Shown: piece by piece, positions 58,538-64,000 of the stretch
Numbering within the stretch: the stretch's first letter is position 1
Layout of the letters: the number at the start of each line of letters is the position of its first letter
Position numbers and translations under genes: made by a program
Assembly: GCF_009649175.1 (NCBI RefSeq)
Contig: NZ_WJPO01000001.1
Span: 186,001 to 250,000 of the forward strand
Length of the DNA: 64,000 nucleotides
DNA from: Rhodovulum strictum
Lineage (GTDB): Bacteria; Pseudomonadota; Alphaproteobacteria; Rhodobacterales; Rhodobacteraceae
Direction: 5' to 3'
Notes under the pieces: model-generated
What the model saw: only the letters and a program-made list of their open reading frames with translations
The model's database searches: none
What the model was told of the DNA's origin: nothing

Positions 58538-61183
58538 TCAGCCAGTGGCCTTCTGCGCGGGTGGCTTCTTCGCCGCCGTCTTCTTCGTGGCGGCGGGTTT
58601 CTTGGCGGCGGCCTTCTTTGGGGCGGTGGCCTTTTTCGGCGCGGCGGTCCTGGGCTTGGCTGCGGGTTTTTTCGCGCTGGCCTTCTTGCCGCCCGATTTC
58701 GCGGCCTTTTCGGCGACGATCTGCACTGCAAGCTCCAGCGTCACGTCTTCGGGTTCCATCCCCTTGGGCAGGGTCGCGTTGACCTTGTCCCATTTGACAT
58801 AAGGCCCGTAGCGGCCCGCCATCAGGTTGACCGGCCCGCCCAGTTCGGGATGCTCGCCCAGCTCGCGCAGGGGCGCGGCGGTGGCCGAGGCGCCCCGGCC
58901 GCGGGATTTCTTCTGGGCCAGCACCTCGACCGCGCGGTTCATGCCGATGGTAAAGACCTCGTCCACATCGGGCAGGTTGGCATAGGTCTTGCCATGCCGG
59001 ACATAAGGCCCGTAACGGCCGATGCTGGCCTCGACCGGCTCGCCATCCTCGGGATGGGGGCCGATGGGGCGGGGCAGGGACAGCAGCATCAGCGCCTTGT
59101 CCAGATCCATCGCCTCGGGCGCCCAGCCCTTGGGCAGGCTGGCGCGGGGCGGCTTGGGCTGGTCCTCGGTCGGTTCGCCCTTCTGCACATAGGGGCCGAA
59201 GCGGCCATTGCGCAGGGTGATCGGCTCGCCCTCGTCGATGCCCAGAATCTTGCCGTCAAGCTCGGCCGCGCCATCCTCGCCATTCGGGGCCGAGATTGGG
59301 CGGGTATAGCGACATTCGGGATAATTGCCGCAGCCGATGAAGGCCCCGCCCGAGCGCGCGGTCTTGAGGTTCAGCCGTCCCGTCCCGCATTTCGGGCAGA
59401 GGCGCGGATCGGTCCCATCCTCGCGCGGGGGGTAGAGATGCGGGGCCAGAACCTCGTCGATCTTTTCCAGAACCTCGGAAATGCGCAGATCCGCCGTTTC
59501 GGCCAGTGCGGCCGAGAAGTCGCGCCAGAAGCGGGACAGGACATCGCGGTATTCGCGGCTGCCCGCGGACACGTCGTCCAGTTCGTCTTCGAGGTTCGCG
59601 GTGAACTCGTAGCCGACATAGCGGCTGAAATAGTTCGACAGGAAGGCCGTCACCAGCCGCCCCTTGTCCTCGGGGATCAGGCGGTTCTTGTCCTTGATGA
59701 CATAGCCGCGGTCCTGGATGGTCGTGACGATCGAGGCATAGGTCGAGGGCCGCCCGATGCCGAGTTCCTCCATCCGCTTGACCAGCGTCGCCTCGGTATA
59801 GCGCGGCGGCGGCTGGGTGAAATGCTGTTCGGGGGTCACGCTGTCCTTGCGGGCGGGTTCGCCCTGCATGATCTGAGGCAGGCGGCCGTCATCCTCGTCA
59901 TCCAGCACCACATCGTCGCGCCCTTCTTCGTAGACCTTGAGGAAACCGTCGAACAGAACCACCTGGCCGGTGGCGCGCAGGGCGACCTGGGCATCGGCGC
60001 TGGTCACATCGATGGTTGTGCGTTCCAGCCGCGCGGCCTCCATCTGGCTGGCGATCGTGCGTTTCCAGATCAGGTCATAGAGCTTGCGCTGGTCCTCGTC
60101 GGTGAGTTTCAGCTTCGAGGGGTCGCGCGTCATCTCGGTCGGGCGGATACATTCATGCGCTTCCTGCGCATTCTTGGCCTTGTTCTTGTACATCCGCGGG
60201 GATTTCGGGACGTAATCGGCGCCGAAACGGTCCCTGATGGCATCGCGCGCGGCCATCACCGCCTCGGGCGCCATGTCGATGCCGTCGGTCCGCATGTAGG
60301 TGATGTAACCCGCCTCATAGAGCCGCTGCGCGGCCTGCATGGTCTGGCGCGCGCCGAAGCCGAACTTGCGGCTGGCCTCCTGTTGCAGGGTCGAGGTCAT
60401 GAAGGGCGGGGCGGGGTTGCGGCTGGCGGGCTTGGCCTCGACGCTGGCCACGGTGAAATCGCGGGAATGGATCGCCTGGACGGCCAGTTCGGCGGCCGTT
60501 TCGGTGGCGATGTCGAACTTGTCGAGCTTGCGGCCCCCCAGCGTGACCAGGCGGGCCTCGTAGCTTTGGCCGCGCGGGGTTATGAGGATCGCCTTGACGG
60601 TCCAGTATTCGCGGGCGCGGAACGCCTCGATCTCCATCTCGCGTTCGACGATCAGCCGCAGGCAGACCGATTGCACGCGGCCCGCCGATTTCGCGCCGGG
60701 CAGCTTGCGCCACAGCACTGGCGACAGGTTGAAGCCCACAAGGTAGTCGAGTGCGCGGCGCGCGAGATAGGCATCGACCAGCGGCTGGTCGACCTGGCGG
60801 GGGGTCTTCATCGCCTCGGTCACGGCGGCCTTGGTGATCGCGTTGAAGACCACGCGGCTGACCTTGGTATCCTTGCCGATGGCCTTGCGGGCGCGCAGGG
60901 CTTCTTCCAGGTGCCAGGAAATCGCCTCGCCCTCGCGGTCGGGGTCGGTGGCGAGGATCAGCGCATTGTCACCTTTCAGCGCGTCGGCAATGGCCTTGAT
61001 GTGCTTTTTCGACTCGGCCGCCACCTCCCATGTCATCTCGAAGCCGTGCTCGGGATCCACCGATCCGTCCTTGGGCGGCAGGTCGCGGACATGGCCGTAG
61101 GACGCCAGAACGGTGTAGTCGTCGCCAAGATACTTGTTGATTGTCTTGGCCTTGGCCGGGGATTCGACGACGACGACGGGCAT
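58538..61183 (-). CDS. topA: DNA topoisomerase I
   Basis: 881 residues, type IA topoisomerase that removes negative supercoils. TOPRIM is at the N-terminus (MPVVVVESPAKAKTI...ATDPDREGEAI). The active tyrosine is in GYITYMRTDGIDMAPEAV, and a zinc-finger C4 cluster is in CPKCGTGRLNLKT with FIGCGNYPEC. After ~840 comes a low-complexity Lys/Ala/Pro tail (repeats such as KKPAAK, PKKATAPKKA), which resembles histone-H1-like DNA-binding tails. GAAAGGAAG precedes the ATG. The gene lies 137 bases from dprA in the same direction. Confidence 0.98.
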   Translation of the reverse strand: MPVVVVESPAKAKTINKYLGDDYTVLASYGHVRDLPPKDGSVDPEHGFEMTWEVAAESKKHIKAIADALKGDNALILATDPDREGEAISWHLEEALRARKAIGKDTKVSRVVFNAITKAAVTEAMKTPRQVDQPLVDAYLARRALDYLVGFNLSPVLWRKLPGAKSAGRVQSVCLRLIVEREMEIEAFRAREYWTVKAILITPRGQSYEARLVTLGGRKLDKFDIATETAAELAVQAIHSRDFTVASVEAKPASRNPAPPFMTSTLQQEASRKFGFGARQTMQAAQRLYEAGYITYMRTDGIDMAPEAVMAARDAIRDRFGADYVPKSPRMYKNKAKNAQEAHECIRPTEMTRDPSKLKLTDEDQRKLYDLIWKRTIASQMEAARLERTTIDVTSADAQVALRATGQVVLFDGFLKVYEEGRDDVVLDDEDDGRLPQIMQGEPARKDSVTPEQHFTQPPPRYTEATLVKRMEELGIGRPSTYASIVTTIQDRGYVIKDKNRLIPEDKGRLVTAFLSNYFSRYVGYEFTANLEDELDDVSAGSREYRDVLSRFWRDFSAALAETADLRISEVLEKIDEVLAPHLYPPREDGTDPRLCPKCGTGRLNLKTARSGGAFIGCGNYPECRYTRPISAPNGEDGAAELDGKILGIDEGEPITLRNGRFGPYVQKGEPTEDQPKPPRASLPKGWAPEAMDLDKALMLLSLPRPIGPHPEDGEPVEASIGRYGPYVRHGKTYANLPDVDEVFTIGMNRAVEVLAQKKSRGRGASATAAPLRELGEHPELGGPVNLMAGRYGPYVKWDKVNATLPKGMEPEDVTLELAVQIVAEKAAKSGGKKASAKKPAAKPRTAAPKKATAPKKAAAKKPAATKKTAAKKPPAQKATG

Positions 61184-61272
61184 GGACTTCCTTTCGACTC
61201 AGGCCGATGGCGGGGGCGGGCGGCCTTGGCGGGCGAAAATGTGGGGGGGAGCGGGGGATTGTCAATGAGAAG

Positions 61273-61296
61273 GGCGCGCCGGGTCAGGCACGCGCC
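61273..61296 (-). terminator. Weak stem-loop after dprA
   Basis: 6-bp GC arms (GGCGCG / CGCGCC) around a 12-base loop, 24 bases after the dprA stop. No T-run. It may slow RNA polymerase between dprA and topA. Confidence 0.35.
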
Positions 61297-61320
61297 TTGG
61301 TCGTGTGCGGCGCTGACGGA

Positions 61321-62475
61321 TCAATCCAGACGGGACAGCAGACCGCCCGGCGCCCGTGCGATCCGGCCCTCAAGCTCCAGCGTCAGAAGCTCTGGCGCGA
61401 TGCGGCCGGGGGGCAGGGCAAGGTCGCGGATCAACTGGTCCTCGGCCAGCGGCGAGGGGCCGAGGCGCGAGAGGATCTCGGCATGCAGCGCGGCCGGATC
61501 CGCCGGGGCGGGGCGGCGGGCATGGGCGGGGGTGGCGGGCACCTCGGTGATGCGGGGTTTCGGTTTCGGGGCCGGAATGCGGATCGGCGCGCTGTCCAGC
61601 GCCTCGATCACGTCCTCGGGGCCGCGCACCAGGGTTGCGCCGTCGCGGATCAGCATGTTGCAGCCTGCTGCGCGGGCGTCGAACGGATGGCCCGGCACCG
61701 CCAGCACCTCGCGCCCCTGATCGAGCGCGGTGTGCGCGGTGATCAGGCTGCCCGAGCGCGCCGCCGCCTCGACCACCACGACGGCGCGGGCAAGGCCCGA
61801 GATGATGCGGTTGCGCTGCGGGAAATGGCGCGCCTGCGGTTGCAGCCCGGCGGGATGTTCCGACATGCGCAGGCCCTTGTCGCCGATCTCGTGAAACAGC
61901 GCCTCGTTCTCGGTCGGGTAGATCACGTCCACGCCGCCCGCCAGCACCGCGATGGTGCCGGTCTCCAGCGCGGCCATATGCGCGGCGCGGTCGATGCCGC
62001 GCGCCAGCCCCGAGACCACGATATGCCCGGCATCCGCCAGCCCCTCGGCCAGTTTCCGGGCCATGCGCGTGCCCAGCGACGATGCATTGCGCGCGCCGAC
62101 CAGCGCCACCATCGGCCGGTCCAGCAGATCGGTCCGGCCCAGCGCCCAGAGGATCGCGGGCGCGTCGGGCAGGTCGGCCAGCGCCGCCGGATAGCCCGGC
62201 CCTCCATGCACCAGCGGCACCGCACCCAGCGCCCGGCCCCTGGCCAGTTCCGCCCGGGCAACGCCGTCGGGGCATATCTCGTAACGCTCGACGCCTGCGG
62301 CGCGGGCAATGTCGGGCAGGGCGTCCAGCGCGGTTACGGCATCGCCATGTTCGGCCATGAGCCGGTGATAGGTCGTCGCACCGACCCGGCGCGAGCGGAT
62401 CAGCCGCAACTGCGCCAGCAGCTCATCCTCGGGGATGGGCGCGTCGAACAGGGACAGGGCGGCTTGGCTGGGCAC
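61321..62475 (-). CDS. dprA: DNA-processing protein DprA
   Basis: 384 residues. An N-terminal SAM-like region (~20-75) is followed by the Rossmann fold (MVALVGARNASSLGTRMARK, ADAGHIVVSGLARGIDRAAH, IAVLAGGVDVIYPTENEAL, HFPQRNRIISGLARAVVVVE, SGSLITAHTALDQGREVLAV). The C-terminal winged helix (LLTLELEGRIARAPGGLLSR) is present. It loads RecA on incoming single-stranded DNA during natural transformation. The GTG at 62475 is chosen because GGAG lies 9 bases upstream and the frame before it lacks conserved sequence. No competence operon is adjacent. Confidence 0.9.
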   Translation of the reverse strand: MPSQAALSLFDAPIPEDELLAQLRLIRSRRVGATTYHRLMAEHGDAVTALDALPDIARAAGVERYEICPDGVARAELARGRALGAVPLVHGGPGYPAALADLPDAPAILWALGRTDLLDRPMVALVGARNASSLGTRMARKLAEGLADAGHIVVSGLARGIDRAAHMAALETGTIAVLAGGVDVIYPTENEALFHEIGDKGLRMSEHPAGLQPQARHFPQRNRIISGLARAVVVVEAAARSGSLITAHTALDQGREVLAVPGHPFDARAAGCNMLIRDGATLVRGPEDVIEALDSAPIRIPAPKPKPRITEVPATPAHARRPAPADPAALHAEILSRLGPSPLAEDQLIRDLALPPGRIAPELLTLELEGRIARAPGGLLSRLD

Positions 62476-62638
62476 GGGGCGGGCTCCGGTCTGGGACCGG
62501 CGGAGAGTGCCGCAATCGGGGTTAACGGAAGGTGAACGGTTGCGCGGCTTGCCCGCGGTTGCCCGGGGCGGGATGTCGTGATGCGCAAGCGAGGGGGCGG
62601 GGGCGATAGTCAAGCGGTGGGCTGGGCCCCTGAATCGT

Positions 62639-62761
62639 GTCGCGCCCGAGAGGGCGCGACCGGATGAGACGAAGTTGCTAGACCAGGAAGTCTTCCCGGG
62701 TGGGTGGTGCGAGGGGGTGGTAGGAAGAAACTTTCTCCACGTTTTCGCAACTTCGCTCATC
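62639..62761. ncRNA. Candidate structured RNA (two strong stem-loops)
   Basis: Within a 406-base gap (62476-62881) are two adjacent structures. The first, at 62639-62660, is a perfect 9-bp stem (GTCGCGCCC / GGGCGCGAC) with a GAGA tetraloop of the GNRA class. The second, at 62663-62761, has arms GATGAGACGAAGTTGC and GCAACTTCGCTCATC pairing over 15 bp with one bulged A around a 68-base interior rich in G runs (C runs on the other strand). The tetraloop favours a plus-strand RNA, but both strands are possible. No known RNA family is recognised and no clear -35/-10 or T-run terminator was found, so the call is tentative. Confidence 0.45.
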
Positions 62762-62852
62762 CGTGAAGCCAATTTGCGTCACAAAGGGTTAATCAAAGGT
62801 GAACAGAATCAAGAAAGATCGCCTTAAAGGTGAAAATCCTCCAGGGCGATGC

Positions 62853-62873
62853 AAAAATAGGCGGAAATCCGCC
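62853..62873 (-). terminator. Rho-independent terminator of tldD
   Basis: On the minus strand, a 5-bp stem (GGCGG / CCGCC) with a 4-base loop is followed by TATTTTT. It starts 9 bases after the tldD stop, a well-formed intrinsic terminator. It separates tldD from the non-coding element and dprA. Confidence 0.75.
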
Positions 62874-62881
62874 GATCCTGC

Positions 62882-64000
62882 TCAGGCCGCCGCGCCGCCC
62901 ACCGTCAGCCCGCCGATCATCAGAGTCGGCTGGCCCACGCCCACCGGCACCCATTGCCCCTGCTTGCCGCAATTGCCGATCCCGGGGTCCAGTGCCATGT
63001 CGTTGCCGATGGCGCGGATCTTCTGCATCGCGGTCGGCCCGTCGCCGATCAGCGTGGCGCCCTTGACCGGCGCGCCGATCCTGCCGTTCCTGACGCGATA
63101 GGCTTCGGTGCAGGAAAAGACGAACTTGCCATTGGTGATGTCGACCTGTCCGCCTCCGAATCCAACGGCATAGAGGCCGTCCTTGAGATCCGCCACGATA
63201 TCGGCGGGATCGGCGTTGCCCGACAGCATGTAGGTGTTCGTCATGCGCGGCATCGGCGGATGGGCATAGCTTTCGCGCCGTCCGTTGCCGGTGGGGGCGA
63301 CGCCCATCAGCCGTGCGTTCTGCCGGTCCTGCATGTAGCCGACCAGAATCCCGTCCTCGATCAGCACCGTGCGGCCCGATGGCGTGCCCTCGTCATCGAC
63401 GCTGATCGAGCCGCGCCGGTCGGGGATGGTGCCGTCGTCAAGGACCGTGACGCCCGGTGCCGCGATTTGCTGGCCCATCAGCCCGGCAAAGGCCGAACTC
63501 ACCTTGCGGTTGAAATCGCCCTCCAGCCCGTGGCCCACCGCCTCGTGCAGCAGAACGCCCGGCCAGCCGGGGCCAAGGACCACATCCATCACGCCCGCGG
63601 GCGCGGCTTCGGCGTCGAGATTGACCAGCGCGATGCGCAGCGCCTCGCGGGTTGCGGCCTCCCAGCCTGTGCGCTCGATCAGCCCGGCCAGCCCCCGCCG
63701 CCCGCCGCCGCCATGGCTGCCCGATTCGCGGCGGCCGTCCTGTTCGACGATCACGCCCACATTCAGCCGGGTCATCGGGCGGATATCGGTGAACAGCATC
63801 CCGTCGGGGCGCAGGATCACCACCTCCTGCAAGGACGCCGCCAGCGTCGCGGTCACCTGCACCACGCGCGGATCCAGCGCGCGGGCAAAGGCGTCGATCT
63901 CGCGCAGCGTGTCGAGCTTGACCCCGAATGTGGCGTCGGCCATCGGGTCGGCATCCGAATAAAGCCGCCGGTTGGTCGGCTGCGGCGGATCGGCAAGCGT
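62882..64000 (-). CDS. tldD: TldD/PmbA-family metalloprotease TldD (N-terminal part missing)
   Basis: The last ~372 residues are in the window and the frame is open through base 64000. The zinc motif is LLHEAVGHGLEGDFNRK (HExxxH). VTVLDDGTIPDRRGSISVDD, GTPSGRTVLIEDG and a C-terminal VGQPTLMIGGLTVGG are TldD signatures. TldD works as a heterodimer with TldE/PmbA in the maturation of modified peptides (such as microcins) and in cleaving short unfolded peptides. The partner is not in the window. It ends with a good terminator. Confidence 0.93.
   Translation of the reverse strand, partial: TLADPPQPTNRRLYSDADPMADATFGVKLDTLREIDAFARALDPRVVQVTATLAASLQEVVILRPDGMLFTDIRPMTRLNVGVIVEQDGRRESGSHGGGGRRGLAGLIERTGWEAATREALRIALVNLDAEAAPAGVMDVVLGPGWPGVLLHEAVGHGLEGDFNRKVSSAFAGLMGQQIAAPGVTVLDDGTIPDRRGSISVDDEGTPSGRTVLIEDGILVGYMQDRQNARLMGVAPTGNGRRESYAHPPMPRMTNTYMLSGNADPADIVADLKDGLYAVGFGGGQVDITNGKFVFSCTEAYRVRNGRIGAPVKGATLIGDGPTAMQKIRAIGNDMALDPGIGNCGKQGQWVPVGVGQPTLMIGGLTVGGAAA

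Noticed and set aside
58247-61720. An 1157-codon frame opposite topA
   Set aside because: It is a low-information shadow of topA; topA has complete catalytic and zinc motifs.
62476-62881. Possible 6S RNA, RNase P RNA or SRP RNA in the non-coding gap
   Set aside because: None of the diagnostic conserved sequences of these RNAs was found, so the element is reported only as an unassigned structure.
1-64000. CRISPR arrays, insertion sequences, prophage, tRNA or rRNA genes
   Set aside because: No direct-repeat array, transposase, integrase, terminal inverted repeats or tRNA-like cloverleaf was seen on either strand.

Overview
The window reads as chromosomal DNA of an alphaproteobacterium of the Rhodobacteraceae (Rhodobacter/Paracoccus type). 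It has high GC content, tightly packed operons, three complete TRAP transporters, a sulfide-oxidation module with a BigR/SqrR-type repressor, and Rhodobacterales-style Flp/Tad pilus genes. I see no tRNA, rRNA, insertion sequence, CRISPR array or prophage. The ends are cut: MurJ at the left is missing its N-terminal part, and TldD at the right is missing its N-terminal part.

1-9.6 kb: 3' end of murJ; full-length cobalamin-dependent methionine synthase (metH) downstream of TRAP transporter 1 (dctP-dctQ-dctM); a cold-shock protein with a strong terminator; a tandem universal stress protein; an orphan ParA-like ATPase. 9.6-22.2 kb: a non-classical SDR without the catalytic Tyr/Lys; a cytoplasmic LCAT-like lipase converging on a cytoplasmic trypsin-like protease/NUC1-nuclease fusion; a mesaconyl-CoA pair (hydratase and CoA-transferase); a Cys-less molybdopterin-fold periplasmic protein beside a hybrid histidine kinase; an M3 oligopeptidase; a DUF1194 protein. 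22.2-35 kb: a LysR regulator; TRAP transporter 2 with an SDR and a split transketolase on the minus strand; divergently, a full-length but unusual transketolase, a shikimate-dehydrogenase-like gene and TRAP transporter 3. 35-43 kb: a chemoreceptor with a stand-alone periplasmic PDC sensor; a sulfur island (YeeE/YedE permease, ArsR repressor, SoxS-like thioredoxin, SoxE cytochrome, SoxF flavoprotein). 43-47.7 kb: small unknown genes, a flavin reductase, phnM with a DUF1045 phosphoesterase, and a phasin-like protein.

47.8-57 kb holds part of a Tad pilus locus (OmpA-like lipoprotein, cpaC, cpaB, flp), without the ATPase and inner-membrane platform genes. Beside it is a set resembling the mycobacterial decaprenyl-phospho-arabinose route: a HAD-UbiA fusion, DprE2-like, DprE1-like, and a lysylphosphatidylglycerol-synthase-type membrane protein. 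57-64 kb: scoAB, topA, dprA, a non-coding stretch with two strong stem-loops, and tldD.

The best candidate for an undescribed system is the intracellular lipase plus protease-nuclease pair (10.7-14.0 kb). The polyprenyl-phospho-arabinose set beside pilus genes, the structured non-coding element at 62.64-62.76 kb and the TRAP/split-transketolase operon are the next most interesting. All functional statements rest on motifs read by eye and knowledge of the families. No database search was possible.
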